A DNA stretch of 64,000 nt, from NCBI RefSeq assembly GCF_021532655.1, contig NZ_JAKGAS010000003.1, positions 1-64,000 of the forward strand, in the 5' to 3' direction. This document shows, in pieces, positions 1 through 9,114 of this stretch (position 1 is its first letter; the number at the start of each line of letters is the position of its first letter). Both the position numbers and the translations under genes were made by a program. This DNA comes from Paraglaciecola algarum (GTDB lineage: Bacteria > Pseudomonadota > Gammaproteobacteria > Enterobacterales > Alteromonadaceae). The notes under the pieces are model-generated. The model was not told the DNA's origin, ran no database searches, and saw nothing but the letters and a program-made list of their open reading frames with translations.

Positions 1-20
1 CTCCAGGCATCCTGCCTTAC

Positions 21-69
21 GCCCTTCGGGCCATGCTGCGCATGTTCTATTTTGTTCCAGACAAAATAG
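21..69. other. Cluster of three small hairpins at left edge
   Basis: Three perfect inverted repeats follow one another: GCCC/GGGC (21-31), CATGC/GCATG (32-44) and CTATTTTGT/ACAAAATAG (47-69, loop of 5). No gene is supported here. Dense hairpins beside tRNA genes could be an interspersed intergenic repeat or RNA-processing structure; the left part is cut by the window edge. Confidence 0.4.
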
Positions 70-166
70 TCGAACCATGCTGGCTCTCATCCGGCACGAC
101 TTCGTCAATAGCACACATAAATAAAGAGTTAGGAAATTTCGAAAACTTGGAGGACATACAAAAAGA

Positions 167-242
167 TGGTGGGTCGTGCTGGATTCGAACCAGCGACCAA
201 TTGATTAAAAGTCAACTGCTCTACCAGCTGAGCTAACGACCC
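167..242 (-). tRNA. tRNA-Lys (UUU anticodon)
   Basis: The reverse complement folds as a 76-nt cloverleaf. It has acceptor stem GGGTCGT/ACGACCC, D-loop AGCTCAGCTGGTAGAGC, anticodon loop CTTTTAA with anticodon TTT, T-loop GGTTCGAATCC and an encoded CCA end (TGG at 167-169 on the plus strand). It is identical to the second copy at 286-361, and the two are 43 nt apart on the same strand, so they are probably processed from one transcript. Confidence 0.97.
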
Positions 243-285
243 GTCTTTTGGATTTGTACTTTACACATCCTGTGTTTTGAGAAAG

Positions 286-361
286 TGGTGGGTCGTGCTG
301 GATTCGAACCAGCGACCAATTGATTAAAAGTCAACTGCTCTACCAGCTGAGCTAACGACCC
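286..361 (-). tRNA. tRNA-Lys (UUU anticodon), second copy
   Basis: Same 76-nt sequence as the tRNA-Lys at 167-242, including anticodon TTT and an encoded CCA. It is the promoter-proximal copy of the pair, since transcription runs toward low coordinates. Tandem identical tRNA-Lys genes downstream of the tol-pal/cpoB block are common in gammaproteobacteria. Confidence 0.97.
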
Positions 362-393
362 TTTCTCTCTTCGCCTCACTGCGAAGGCGGCAT

Positions 394-421
394 ATAATAC
401 TCAATTAAAAACTCAGTGCAA
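394..421 (-). promoter_or_regulatory. Likely sigma-70 promoter of the tRNA-Lys pair
   Basis: On the minus strand TTGCAC (416-421) and TATTAT (394-399) are separated by 16 nt and followed by a GC-rich stretch (ATGCCGCC). A GC-rich discriminator after the -10 box is typical of stringently controlled stable-RNA promoters. The position, about 30 nt upstream of the first tRNA, fits. Inference from motif and context. Confidence 0.6.
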
Positions 422-529
422 GCCTTAAAATGGATTATTTCATTTATTTAAACTGTTTGGCGAAAAAGCAAACAATTTCAAGACTTAACCTAAAATATAG
501 GTGTTATTTCCTGACCAATAATTTTTTAA

Positions 530-1282
530 TTATAAAGCTTCTATTCTTTTTGCAGCGAGTTTACTAGACGAAGAATCCGGGAATTCAGTAATAACCTGTT
601 CCCATAACTGTTTGGCTCGAGCAATATTTGCACGTTCCATTTCAGTAATTCCTAATTTCAATAAAGCATCAGCTCTTTTAGTCGAATCAGGAAATTGACT
701 CACTAAAGATTGAAATTGTTCACCGGCGCCTTCCCAGTCTTGTTTATTAAACAACAATTGTCCTAACCAATATTTAGCATTAGGAATATAATCTGAATTT
801 GGAAAATTTTGTAAAAACGCCTGAAATTCAGGGATCGCTTGATCATACAGTTTATCTTTTAGGATCAAATTAACTGCTTTATCGTAAGCATCGTTTTCAT
901 TCGCCGATATCGGAGCAGGCGTATCCACTTGCGTCGATGAAGGTACATTGGAAGCAACAGACTGCGTGGGCACAGCGGTTAAAACACTTTCAATTCTTTT
1001 ATCAATTTCTAAATACAACTCACGTTGACGTTCTAGAATTTTCTCTAATTGATAATTTTGAACTTCAATCGCGCCACGCAATTCGTTCACTTCGTTTTGA
1101 ATAATGTCTAACTGTTCTTGTTGTCTGTGCTGGGCATCAGTACGAGTTTTTAAACGTCTTTCGATTTCGTCAAGTCGTTTATCACTGTCACTGGCAGTAA
1201 CGTCTGTCACAGGCGCAGGAACCGCAATTACTGCGGTTCCATATAGCCCTAGCAAACATAGCGCTAAGGTGCGTTTTTTCAT
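530..1282 (-). CDS. cpoB: CpoB (YbgF), Tol-associated cell division coordinator
   Basis: This 250-residue periplasmic protein begins with a Sec signal peptide (about residues 1-20, ending near AVIAVPA). A Gln/Glu-rich coiled coil follows (about 30-95), then a low-complexity linker and C-terminal TPR-type repeats from about 130 (motifs such as AIPEFQAFLQNFPNS and AKYWLGQLLF). In E. coli CpoB trimerises through its coiled coil, binds TolA and couples peptidoglycan synthesis by PBP1B to outer-membrane constriction. It is the last gene of the ybgC-tolQRAB-pal-cpoB block, 13 nt after pal, which is its usual place. Length and architecture match the family. Confidence 0.93.
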   Translation of the reverse strand: MKKRTLALCLLGLYGTAVIAVPAPVTDVTASDSDKRLDEIERRLKTRTDAQHRQQEQLDIIQNEVNELRGAIEVQNYQLEKILERQRELYLEIDKRIESVLTAVPTQSVASNVPSSTQVDTPAPISANENDAYDKAVNLILKDKLYDQAIPEFQAFLQNFPNSDYIPNAKYWLGQLLFNKQDWEGAGEQFQSLVSQFPDSTKRADALLKLGITEMERANIARAKQLWEQVITEFPDSSSSKLAAKRIEAL

Positions 1283-1295
1283 ATTGAGTTATCTT

Positions 1296-1859
1296 TTACT
1301 GATAAACTAATACACCGCGACGGTTTTCTGCAAACGCCGCTTCAGTGTTATAGCTATTAATTGGCTTTTCTTCACCGTAAGAAACCACTGAAATCTGTGA
1401 AGCACTCACACCAGCATTCAACAAGTATGTTTGCACTGACTTAGCACGAGATTCACCTAATGCAATATTGTATTCAGGTGTACCACGACTGTCACAGTGA
1501 CCTTCAATTACAACAGACTGGTCTGAATGTTTAACTAAAAACGCAGCATGTTGATCTAATACGTTGTAGTACTTTGAACTAATTGAAGCACGGTCAAAAT
1601 CAAAATAAACCACTTGGTTATTTTGCAAGGCTTCTAATTGTTGTTTCATTTCTTCAACAGGAGTTAACACTTTACTAACTGAACCAGCTTGAATTTGTGC
1701 ATCTCTAGCTTCTTGAGCTTTACGATCTGCCTCAGCTTGTTGAGCCGCTTGATTACGCGCAGCTTCTTGTTCTGCTTCTGAAGGGCCAGACGAACAAGCC
1801 ACCATAGTCACGACTGGTAACGCGATAATTAACCCTTTAAAAATTTTGTTCAATTGCAT
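1296..1859 (-). CDS. pal: Pal, peptidoglycan-associated lipoprotein
   Basis: Outer-membrane lipoprotein of the Tol-Pal system. The start is set at 1859 rather than the longer reading frame from 1925, because AGGA lies just upstream and the product then begins MQLNKIFKG with a normal lipoprotein signal. The lipobox MVAC puts the lipidated Cys at about residue 22. An Ala/Gln/Glu-rich linker leads to an OmpA-like peptidoglycan-binding domain: VYFDFDRASI, GHCDSRGTPEYN and LGESRAKSV. The 187-residue product has the usual length. Pal binds peptidoglycan and TolB and tethers the outer membrane during division. The longer frame would overlap the end of tolB. Confidence 0.95.
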   Translation of the reverse strand: MQLNKIFKGLIIALPVVTMVACSSGPSEAEQEAARNQAAQQAEADRKAQEARDAQIQAGSVSKVLTPVEEMKQQLEALQNNQVVYFDFDRASISSKYYNVLDQHAAFLVKHSDQSVVIEGHCDSRGTPEYNIALGESRAKSVQTYLLNAGVSASQISVVSYGEEKPINSYNTEAAFAENRRGVLVYQ

Positions 1860-1903
1860 TCTTCTATTCCTGTTTTTGTTCGAGTTCGAATTAAAAGTTA
1901 AAT

Positions 1904-3259
1904 TTAACGTAAAAACGGCGACCAATTGGGCGCTTTCACTTGACCATCCACAGCAGGTAACCTAGCTTTAAACCTGCCATCTAACGACACCAAAGATAAA
2001 ACCTGCTTCCCTTGGTGTAGCGTGCTATAAATAATCATACTGCCATTTGGAGCGATACTTGGAGATTCATCTAAATCAGTTTTGGTTAACACTTGCATGT
2101 GTCCGTTAACCAAATCTTGTCGTGAAATATGGTATTTTCCACGAGTACGATTCACCATCACCATTTGTTTACCATCAGGGGTAATTGTTGCTCCCAGATT
2201 CATTTCACCATCAAAAGTCAGGCGACGAACCTTAGCTGTTGCTAAATTTACTCGATATATCTGTGGTTTACCACCCCGTTCTGAACTAAATATTAATGAC
2301 TTTCCATCTGGAGTCCAACTTGGCTCTGTATCTATGGCACGATTTTTGGTGATTCGGCGTAATTGTTTACTCGCAATATCCATCACATACAATTCTGGAT
2401 TGCCATCTTTTGATAACACCATGGCTAAACTTTTGCCATCTGGGGAAAACTTTGGCGCGCCATTTATACCCGGGAAACTAGTCATTTGGGTGCGGCTCAT
2501 AGTATAAATATCTTGGATATAAATTTGCGGACGTTTGTTTTCAAAACTGACATACGCCAGTTTTGTGCCGTCTGGGGACCAATTAGGTGACATTAAAGGT
2601 TCTTTAGAACGTAATAGGACGGTTTCGTTTACGCCATCATAATCTGACACTACCATCTGAAACGGGAAATCAGATGTACCTCTATCTCTCACGACAACAT
2701 AAGCTAAACGGGTCAAAAATGCACCTTTTTCACCAGTAAGCTTTTCATAAACCGCATCACTAATTCTGTGAGCGTGTTGTCTAAAATCACTTGCGCCTAT
2801 AGTCATTTTACTAACAGCTAAAATATGATCGTTACTGGCGACCAGTTGACCGTTATTAAGAGCTTGATAATTGCCCCCTGTAATTTGACCACGTAACACA
2901 TCAATTAGTTGATAAGATACACTATACCGACCAGTGCCCGTTGATTCGACCGCGCCTACTAAAACCGCTTCTACACCTCTAGATGACCAAGCACTGTAAT
3001 CAATATCTTTATCAGATCCGGGAAATTGCGGCATAGATGAAGCTGGTATAGGATTAAATTTACCACTTCGGCGTAAATCAGCAGCGATTACTTCAGTGAT
3101 CACTTCTGGCATAATACCATTCCCTTTCCATTTAAACGGCACAACAGCAATCGGTCTTGACGTGTCCACACCCTCTGTAATAACAATTTCTAACGCGGAA
3201 TAACTTTTCGCGCTAACTAATAGAGCCAATAACGGCAATAACACATGTTTAATTTTCAA
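1904..3259 (-). CDS. tolB: TolB, periplasmic beta-propeller of Tol-Pal
   Basis: The 451-residue protein has a Sec signal peptide (about 1-22). Its N-terminal domain contains PIAVVPFKW and [11 protein letters not shown], and the C-terminal six-bladed beta-propeller shows recurring WD40-like PD40 blades ([41 protein letters not shown]). TolB shuttles between Pal and TolA in the periplasm. It lies 2 nt from tolA and just upstream of pal, so it is almost certainly in one operon with both. Confidence 0.97.
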   Translation of the reverse strand: MKIKHVLLPLLALLVSAKSYSALEIVITEGVDTSRPIAVVPFKWKGNGIMPEVITEVIAADLRRSGKFNPIPASSMPQFPGSDKDIDYSAWSSRGVEAVLVGAVESTGTGRYSVSYQLIDVLRGQITGGNYQALNNGQLVASNDHILAVSKMTIGASDFRQHAHRISDAVYEKLTGEKGAFLTRLAYVVVRDRGTSDFPFQMVVSDYDGVNETVLLRSKEPLMSPNWSPDGTKLAYVSFENKRPQIYIQDIYTMSRTQMTSFPGINGAPKFSPDGKSLAMVLSKDGNPELYVMDIASKQLRRITKNRAIDTEPSWTPDGKSLIFSSERGGKPQIYRVNLATAKVRRLTFDGEMNLGATITPDGKQMVMVNRTRGKYHISRQDLVNGHMQVLTKTDLDESPSIAPNGSMIIYSTLHQGKQVLSLVSLDGRFKARLPAVDGQVKAPNWSPFLR

Positions 3260-3261
3260 TA

Positions 3262-4158
3262 TTATAATTCCGGAGCAAAAGTAAAATTAATATCTCTCAT
3301 TTTTTCATAAACGTCAGGCTCTGGCGAGACTGGTAATGTATCAGCTTTTAAAATTGCAGTTTTACCTGCTCTACACACTAATGCGTCACCACCTAACTCT
3401 TTAACCTGAATAACCAATCCATTAGATGCCAAACGAATATTAAAACGACATGATTTACCGCGCATTGCGTCGTCAACAATCATACTGCGCTGGATAACTT
3501 GCTTAATCATGGCTTCATATTTTTGTACTTCAGTTAACACTTGTTTATTTCTTCTTTGTTGCCGTGCAGCTTGTTCTTCTTTTAGCTGATCTTGTAGGGC
3601 TTTTTCTTGTTCGGCACGCTCTTTCGCTTCCTGTTCTTTTTTACGCTGCGCTTCTTTTCGGACTTTTTCTTCTCGTTCTCGTTTTTCTTTAGCTTTTTTA
3701 GCCAATTCATCCGCTTTTTTCTTCTCAAGAGCTTTACGTTTACGTTCGTCTTCTATTTTTTGTGCTTTGGCTTTTTCTTTTTTGAGCTTTTCTCTTGCAG
3801 CAATTGCCGCTTGCTCAGCTTGTTTTTTATCTTTTATTTGTTGCTCTTTTTTCTTTTTTAAGGCTAATGCATCCGCTGCTTGTTTTTTGCGTTTGTTTTC
3901 CGCTTCAACCTTGCGACGTTCAATGTCTTTAATTAGTTCTTGTTCTTTAAGCCGTTCTTGGCGTTTCTTGTCTTCAACCTTTTGGGTTTGTTTTTTTAAC
4001 ACACTTTCATCTATTGCCACAGCTTCAATAATAGGTCCAGGCACTGACAGTTCGGGCGTGGGTTTAGCATCACGCATACTCCCGCCGATCAACAAAACTG
4101 TGACCATCAACACATGTAAAAAAATCGAAACAATAAGCGCAACGGGTAACTTTGACAT
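3262..4158 (-). CDS. tolA: TolA, inner-membrane to outer-membrane energy transducer
   Basis: The 298-residue protein has one N-terminal membrane helix (about 8-26), a long charged Lys/Glu/Ala/Gln region (about 60-200) expected to be an extended coiled coil, and a C-terminal TolA domain with two Cys residues ([13 protein letters not shown] and [10 protein letters not shown]) that probably form the family disulfide. TolA uses the proton motive force through TolQ/TolR and contacts TolB, Pal and CpoB. It lies between tolR (5-nt gap) and tolB (2-nt gap). The AT-rich repetitive coding creates long antisense open frames that are not genes. Confidence 0.95.
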   Translation of the reverse strand: MSKLPVALIVSIFLHVLMVTVLLIGGSMRDAKPTPELSVPGPIIEAVAIDESVLKKQTQKVEDKKRQERLKEQELIKDIERRKVEAENKRKKQAADALALKKKKEQQIKDKKQAEQAAIAAREKLKKEKAKAQKIEDERKRKALEKKKADELAKKAKEKREREEKVRKEAQRKKEQEAKERAEQEKALQDQLKEEQAARQQRRNKQVLTEVQKYEAMIKQVIQRSMIVDDAMRGKSCRFNIRLASNGLVIQVKELGGDALVCRAGKTAILKADTLPVSPEPDVYEKMRDINFTFAPEL

Positions 4159-4163
4159 CTAGC

Positions 4164-4592
4164 CTAATTCTCAGGAGGTGCAGTCATTAAACCTACCGAA
4201 GGTACCCCTGCCCGTTGCAACAACACCATTAACTGTACAACTTCGCTATAGGCTACAGCGCCGTCTCCTTTTACTACCACAGGTGTATCAGGTTCTTTTT
4301 GTAAATGAGCAGCAACCAATGTGGCTAAATCCACCCCAGACAAAGGCTCCTCTTGGCTATCGCCGACCGTTAAAAAGTACTGACCTTGGGCATCCACCGA
4401 AGCAACTAACGGAGGTTTGGAGTCTTCATCTAATGGTTGGGCTTCAGCTTTAGGCAAGTCGACATTCACCCCTTGAGTAATCAAAGGGGCCGTCACCATA
4501 AAAATAATCAGTAATACCAACATCACATCAATGTAGGGAACCACATTGATCTCTGAAACCGGACGGCGGCGCTTTCTAACATAAACACTCAT
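4164..4592 (-). CDS. tolR: TolR, proton-channel subunit
   Basis: This 142-residue member of the ExbD/TolR family has a short basic cytoplasmic N-terminus, one transmembrane helix (about 19-38) with the key Asp in VVPYIDVMLVLLIIF, and a periplasmic domain. TolQ and TolR form the proton-driven stator that energises TolA. It is 3 nt from tolQ and 5 nt from tolA, in the standard order. Confidence 0.96.
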   Translation of the reverse strand: MSVYVRKRRRPVSEINVVPYIDVMLVLLIIFMVTAPLITQGVNVDLPKAEAQPLDEDSKPPLVASVDAQGQYFLTVGDSQEEPLSGVDLATLVAAHLQKEPDTPVVVKGDGAVAYSEVVQLMVLLQRAGVPSVGLMTAPPEN

Positions 4593-4595
4593 GAG

Positions 4596-5306
4596 CTAAC
4601 CTACTTGCTGAGCAGTACGAGCATTATCACTACTAGCAGCCAGTGCTTGCCTATGTAAAATACTAGAAAACTCTTCCATAAAATTACCATAGTTATTTTC
4701 AAGTTTTTCTACATGATGGCTAAATCGGTTATAAGCGATAACTGCAGGGATAGCGGCAAATAAGCCCATAGCGGTAGCGATCAATGCTTCGGCAATTCCC
4801 GGGGCAACCATGGCTAAAGTCGCCTGTTGTTGACCACCTAAAGCGACGAAAGAATTCATAATACCCCATACAGTTCCAAATAAACCTATATAAGGGCTAA
4901 TTGAACCGGTTGTGGCCAAAAACGGTAAACGACTTTCTAGGCTGTCTATTTCTCGAGATAAGGAAACTCGCATAGCGCGGGATGTGCCCTCTACTATGGC
5001 ATCCGCTGGGGTAGAACTACTTTTACGTAAGCGCACAAATTCTTTAAAACCGGCGCTAAAAATACTCGCCATACCTTGGACTGATTGACGAGCAGCTAAC
5101 TCTTGATAAAAGCGATTTAAATCCACTCCTGACCAAAACTTATCTTCAAATTTTTTCATTTCAACATTAGCGGCTTTTAATACCCGGCTACGCTCAAAAA
5201 TAAACGCCCATGAAGCGACCGAAGCACCGACTAAAATTAACATAACCAACTGTACTAAAAAGCTGGCTTCTAAAATTAAATCTACAAAAGATAATTCAGA
5301 TGACAC
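4596..5306 (-). CDS. tolQ: TolQ, proton-channel subunit
   Basis: The 236-residue MotA/TolQ/ExbB family protein has three predicted membrane helices: about 15-35, then the pair [19 protein letters not shown] and [20 protein letters not shown]. The conserved GLFGTVWG and [12 protein letters not shown] signatures are intact. It forms the ion-conducting core with TolR. Its start overlaps the end of ybgC by 11 nt, suggesting translational coupling. Confidence 0.97.
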   Translation of the reverse strand: MSSELSFVDLILEASFLVQLVMLILVGASVASWAFIFERSRVLKAANVEMKKFEDKFWSGVDLNRFYQELAARQSVQGMASIFSAGFKEFVRLRKSSSTPADAIVEGTSRAMRVSLSREIDSLESRLPFLATTGSISPYIGLFGTVWGIMNSFVALGGQQQATLAMVAPGIAEALIATAMGLFAAIPAVIAYNRFSHHVEKLENNYGNFMEEFSSILHRQALAASSDNARTAQQVG

Positions 5307-5700
5307 TGGAAAATTCCCCTAAAATTTTTTCAGGAATAACTTGTGGTTTCATATTTGATAAATTAACACAAGCGACTCTAATTAACGCACTGACCAGACA
5401 TCGCTCGTCTGGAGTTATTATTATTTGTTTGAATACCAAGCTAGCGCGCTTTAATTCTACTATTTCAGACTGAATTCTCAACAACTGATTGAAGCGTGCT
5501 GGCGCATGATTATCCATTTCCACTCGTTTGACGACAAAACCGATAGAATGTTCCAAAAGAAAATCTTGTTCTATGCCAAAACTTCTCAACCACTCAGTTC
5601 TAGCGCGCTCAAAGAACTTTAAATAATTGGCATAATATACAATACCGCCAGCGTCTGTATCCTCGTAGTAAACACGCACATCAAGATTATGCTGTACCAT
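5296..5700 (-). CDS. ybgC: YbgC, acyl-CoA thioesterase of the Tol-Pal operon
   Basis: This 134-residue hotdog-fold thioesterase carries the signature [19 protein letters not shown], with catalytic Asp in the DTD motif, and [11 protein letters not shown]. YbgC proteins hydrolyse acyl-CoA thioesters in the cytoplasm and are nearly always the first gene of the tol-pal operon. Here it leads tolQRAB-pal-cpoB and overlaps tolQ by 11 nt. The region upstream (5701 onward) should hold the operon promoter, but I cannot pick one box pair with confidence. Confidence 0.93.
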   Translation of the reverse strand: MVQHNLDVRVYYEDTDAGGIVYYANYLKFFERARTEWLRSFGIEQDFLLEHSIGFVVKRVEMDNHAPARFNQLLRIQSEIVELKRASLVFKQIIITPDERCLVSALIRVACVNLSNMKPQVIPEKILGEFSSVI

Positions 5701-6222
5701 TTTAGTTGCTATTCCTACCCATAAAAATTTTTATCTATATATGAATGCTTATGCTATCAAACGCTCTACAATTATCATTAATATTTTACGTAAATTAATG
5801 TAAATTCTCTTTTATTTTCAAGATCATAAATATAAAAAGTAAAAGTAAAGCTAAAAATAGAAAAACAAACATCAAGAATAACTATTCATAGAACATGCCT
5901 TCAAACCACAATTACAAATTGTGGCACATTAAAATACATAATCGTTCAAATATCAGGCGGGTTTATTTATTTCAATATATTCAATTAGTTATAAATGTAA
6001 AATCGACTCAAAAGGTTTTCCACCCCAAGCCCAAAGCACAAACCATTAGTTTTTCTAATGGTTTAAATAAATTTAATTGAGTTGTTTATATTAAATGTGT
6101 TGGTAAAATACTTTTGTTTTCTGAGCAGTCACTAGATTTTAACTACCAAACGGTAGCAATTTTATTAGTTTGTTTCATATGACATATCCCTTGGATTTAT
6201 TCCCTTCAACACTAGTTGTTTT
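5701..6222. other. Gene-poor AT-rich intergenic region between ybgC and ruvB
   Basis: No convincing protein gene is seen. The only ORF, a 61-codon plus-strand frame at 5895-6080, has no ribosome binding site. Two hairpins are visible: AAACCATTAG/CTAATGGTTT (6040-6064, 5-nt loop) and CTACC/GGTAG (6143-6156). A strong plus-strand terminator follows at 6223-6251. The region probably holds the minus-strand tol-pal promoter near 5701-5800 and may encode a plus-strand small RNA. Confidence 0.4.
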
Positions 6223-6251
6223 GCCCATATACTTTATATGGGCTTTTTTTT
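6223..6251 (+). terminator. Strong rho-independent terminator, plus strand
   Basis: GCCCATATA (6223-6231) pairs perfectly with TATATGGGC (6235-6243) across a 3-nt loop, followed by eight T residues (6244-6251). The T-run exists only on the plus strand, so it does not terminate ruvB, which is transcribed the other way. No plus-strand gene precedes it. Confidence 0.85.
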
Positions 6252-6277
6252 GCCTGAAATAAACATTAGACAAAGGA

Positions 6278-7285
6278 TTATTCTGGCGAATAATCTTTAC
6301 CAAAGTGTAAGAATGCCCTTTGAGAAGCAATACGGCCTCTGGGGGTACGTTGTAAAAAACCTTGTTGAATTAAAAATGGTTCGATCACATCTTCAATCGT
6401 GTCACGTTCTTCGCCAATTGCAGCGGCTAAGTTATCTAAGCCTACAGGCCCTCCCATAAATTTTTCAATAATAGCCAACAGAAGTTTTCGATCCATATAA
6501 TCAAAGCCTTCTTTATCTACATCCAACATATCAAGTGCTTGACTGGCAATATCAGAACTAATTCGACCATCTGCTTTAACTTCGGCAAAGTCACGTACTC
6601 TTCGTAATAGCCTGTTACTGATCCTAGGTGTGCCACGTGATCGGCGAGCAATTTCTATCGCTCCTTCTTCTTGCATGGGTAAATCAAGATAGTTAGCTGA
6701 ACGTTTAACGATCTGGGTTAAGTCTTTGATATTATAAAACTCTAAACGTTGCACTATACCAAAACGGTCACGAAGTGGAGAGGTTAACGAACCTGCTCTT
6801 GTGGTTGCGCCAATTAAAGTAAAAGGCGGTAATTCTAACTTGATAGAACGAGCTGCTGGACCTTCACCAATCATAATATCTAACTGATAATCTTCCATGG
6901 CTGGATATAAAATTTCTTCCACCACTGGGCTCAAACGGTGAATTTCATCAATAAACAAAACGTCGTTTTCTTCAAGGTTAGTTAATAACGCGGCCAAATC
7001 TCCGGCTTTTTCTAATACCGGACCTGAGGTGGTTTTAATATTTACCCCCATTTCATTGGCCACTATATTAGCTAGCGTGGTTTTACCTAAACCCGGAGGG
7101 CCAAAAATAAGCAGATGATCTAAAGCATCTTCACGTTTTCTGGCCGCTTGAATAAAAATTTCCATCTGCGAACAAACGTGATCTTGGCCAGTATAATCAG
7201 CCAACATTTTTGGCCGAATTGCCCTGTCTATCACTTCATCTTCATGACTTGCCGTAGGCTGGATGAGTCGATCTGCTTCTATCAT
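6278..7285 (-). CDS. ruvB: RuvB, Holliday junction branch-migration helicase
   Basis: The 335-residue AAA+ ATPase has Walker [13 protein letters not shown], Walker [11 protein letters not shown], sensor-1 GATTRAG, arginine-finger region SPLRDRFGI and a C-terminal winged-helix DNA-binding domain ending with RTPRGR. RuvB hexamers drive branch migration at junctions held by RuvA. It is the third gene of ruvC-ruvA-ruvB on the minus strand, 117 nt after ruvA. Length matches the family. Confidence 0.98.
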   Translation of the reverse strand: MIEADRLIQPTASHEDEVIDRAIRPKMLADYTGQDHVCSQMEIFIQAARKREDALDHLLIFGPPGLGKTTLANIVANEMGVNIKTTSGPVLEKAGDLAALLTNLEENDVLFIDEIHRLSPVVEEILYPAMEDYQLDIMIGEGPAARSIKLELPPFTLIGATTRAGSLTSPLRDRFGIVQRLEFYNIKDLTQIVKRSANYLDLPMQEEGAIEIARRSRGTPRISNRLLRRVRDFAEVKADGRISSDIASQALDMLDVDKEGFDYMDRKLLLAIIEKFMGGPVGLDNLAAAIGEERDTIEDVIEPFLIQQGFLQRTPRGRIASQRAFLHFGKDYSPE

Positions 7286-7402
7286 TTACGTTTAACCTGA
7301 ACTAAAGACTTACATTACTAGAATGTTTAACCAGTGTTTTTTTATACAGTAACAGAAAATCTGTTTAGGGTCGCCTTAAATTATTTTCGTACCCAATAGT
7401 GA

Positions 7403-8026
7403 TTAAGCCATGGCACGCAGAGCTTCTCTGATTAGTTGTTCACTACTCATTTCGTCTTTAAAGACAGAGTTAATGACTTTACTTGCTTGAGGTGGTTTAT
7501 AACCTAAGGCAACTAGCGCACTTAACGCCTCTTCTTTGGCATCTGTGCGTTGTACAAAGGTATTTTCCACAGGTAGATCTGGGGTTAAGTGTACGGTTTC
7601 AGCATAACCTTGATCTTTAGCTAATTTACTTAAGCGGTCACGCATTTCTATGACTAATCGTTCTGCGGTTTTTTTGCCCACACCGGGTAATTTGGTTAAA
7701 CCAGTTACGTCTTCCATACTGACACATTGCATAAATTGCTGGGCATTCATGCCAGATAAAATAGTAAGTGCTAGTTTGGGACCTACCCCACTAGCTTTGA
7801 TTAACTCTCTAAACACGGCTCGTTCTTGCTTGTTGGCAAAACCAAATAATAATTGCGCATCTTCACGGACCACAAAATGAATACACAGATTAGCTTCTTG
7901 ACCCACTTCTGGTAATTGATAAAAACTGGTCATAGGCACTTGTACTTCATAACCTAAGCCACCCGCTTCGATTAATACTTCTGGCGGTTGTTTTTCCAAA
8001 ATAGTGCCACGAATATTACCGATCAT
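7403..8026 (-). CDS. ruvA: RuvA, Holliday junction-binding protein
   Basis: The 207-residue protein begins with the OB-fold signature MIGNIRGTI. Two helix-hairpin-helix motifs follow ([18 protein letters not shown] and [16 protein letters not shown]), then a flexible linker and a C-terminal RuvB-binding domain ([16 protein letters not shown]). RuvA tetramers hold the four-way junction and load RuvB. It lies 53 nt after ruvC. I see no LexA-type CTGT-N8-ACAG box before it. Confidence 0.98.
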   Translation of the reverse strand: MIGNIRGTILEKQPPEVLIEAGGLGYEVQVPMTSFYQLPEVGQEANLCIHFVVREDAQLLFGFANKQERAVFRELIKASGVGPKLALTILSGMNAQQFMQCVSMEDVTGLTKLPGVGKKTAERLVIEMRDRLSKLAKDQGYAETVHLTPDLPVENTFVQRTDAKEEALSALVALGYKPPQASKVINSVFKDEMSSEQLIREALRAMA

Positions 8027-8079
8027 AGAGTTTCCTTGAAATTACTAATTATGTGGATTTGGTTTTATGTTAAAAGCGA

Positions 8080-8601
8080 TTACCGCAATCGGCCACGAAC
8101 TGTTTTAGACGCTTGGCCCGACATTTTTATTAAACTTTGTTGGGTATGGTTATGACATAAAGCCACGGCAAGTGCATCTGCCGCATCGGCTTGTGGCTTA
8201 GCGCCAAGCTTTAATAAGTAGGTCACCATGTGTTGTACTTGAGACTTGTCTGCACTGCCCTTGCCCACCACTGACTGTTTGATTTGCCTAGCAGAATATT
8301 CAGCTACAGGTAAATCAAATGTGGTGGCCGCAACGATTGCCGCGCCTCTAGCTTGGCCTAATTTTAAAGCAGAGTCTGGGTTTTTAGCCATAAACACTTG
8401 TTCGATAGCAAACTCTGTAGGCTGATATTGCTGAATGATTTCGCTAACACCATCAAATATTTGCTTAAGTCGTGGCGCTAATTCTGTGCCTTGCACACGA
8501 ATACAACCACTACCGACATATTCAGAATTTGCACCTATTTTTTTGATCACACCATAACCTGTGATGCGAGAGCCAGGATCTATGCCTAAAATAATAGCCA
8601 C
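8080..8601 (-). CDS. ruvC: RuvC, Holliday junction resolvase
   Basis: The 173-residue nuclease has an RNase H-like fold with the catalytic acidic residues visible in [23 protein letters not shown] and [13 protein letters not shown], plus the conserved [13 protein letters not shown] segment. It cuts junctions symmetrically. The start codon is GTG at 8601, supported by a GGGGC-type ribosome binding site a few bases upstream. In many relatives yebC lies between nudB and ruvC, but here it is absent. Confidence 0.97.
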   Translation of the reverse strand: MAIILGIDPGSRITGYGVIKKIGANSEYVGSGCIRVQGTELAPRLKQIFDGVSEIIQQYQPTEFAIEQVFMAKNPDSALKLGQARGAAIVAATTFDLPVAEYSARQIKQSVVGKGSADKSQVQHMVTYLLKLGAKPQADAADALAVALCHNHTQQSLIKMSGQASKTVRGRLR

Positions 8602-8638
8602 TTAAACAGCCCCAGGAGTTTGAAAATCGTTTAGGCTA

Positions 8639-9082
8639 TTATTTAGCATTTGGTACAAATAGTTCGATGGCTTCACGGTTAGAATCAGACCAGACTTTGC
8701 GCATAGCTTGTTTTTTATCCAACCATAAAAAAGCAGAATGTTCTGTAAGTTCAATTTTATGCTCATTCGCCACTTCTACTGCGAATACGTATTCAGTATT
8801 AAATGGGGTATTAGGAGGATATCTATGTTGCCACATACTTCGAATGGGGTATTGGTTTACCTTTTCGCAATCGTGCAATTGATAATTATGTTTAATTATA
8901 TCAATGCCGGTTTCTTCTAATACTTCTCTAATGGCAGTTTGAATGGGTAATTCAGATATTTCTAATGTGCCTGTAACTGATTGCCAAAACTCTGGGTCAT
9001 CATTTCGTTGCATTACTAACACCTGCCCTGAACGATTGTAAATAACCGTCAAAGCAGATTTAGGAATACGATACTTAGTCAT
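8639..9082 (-). CDS. nudB: NudB, dihydroneopterin triphosphate diphosphatase
   Basis: This 147-residue Nudix hydrolase begins with the NudB-type SALTVIYNRSGQVLVMQR. The Nudix box begins GTLEISELPIQTAIRE and continues into VLEETGI, with all the metal-binding Glu residues. NudB removes pyrophosphate from dihydroneopterin triphosphate in folate synthesis. The position directly after aspS, upstream of ruvC, is the classic gammaproteobacterial neighbourhood and supports NudB over other Nudix enzymes. Confidence 0.88.
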   Translation of the reverse strand: MTKYRIPKSALTVIYNRSGQVLVMQRNDDPEFWQSVTGTLEISELPIQTAIREVLEETGIDIIKHNYQLHDCEKVNQYPIRSMWQHRYPPNTPFNTEYVFAVEVANEHKIELTEHSAFLWLDKKQAMRKVWSDSNREAIELFVPNAK

Positions 9083-9114
9083 TTAAACCAGCTCACAATT
9101 AACAAAAAGCAAAT

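Noticed and set aside
33..236. 67-codon plus-strand ORF at the left edge
   Set aside because: It runs into the antisense strand of tRNA-Lys (167-242) and through a hairpin cluster; no ribosome binding site.
3607..4162. Long plus-strand frames opposite tolA
   Set aside because: They are the complement of the Lys/Glu/Ala-rich tolA coding repeats, giving Phe/Ser/Leu-rich nonsense.
5895..6080. 61-codon ORF in the ybgC-ruvB gap
   Set aside because: No ribosome binding site, AT-rich low-information peptide, crosses a hairpin; more likely non-coding.
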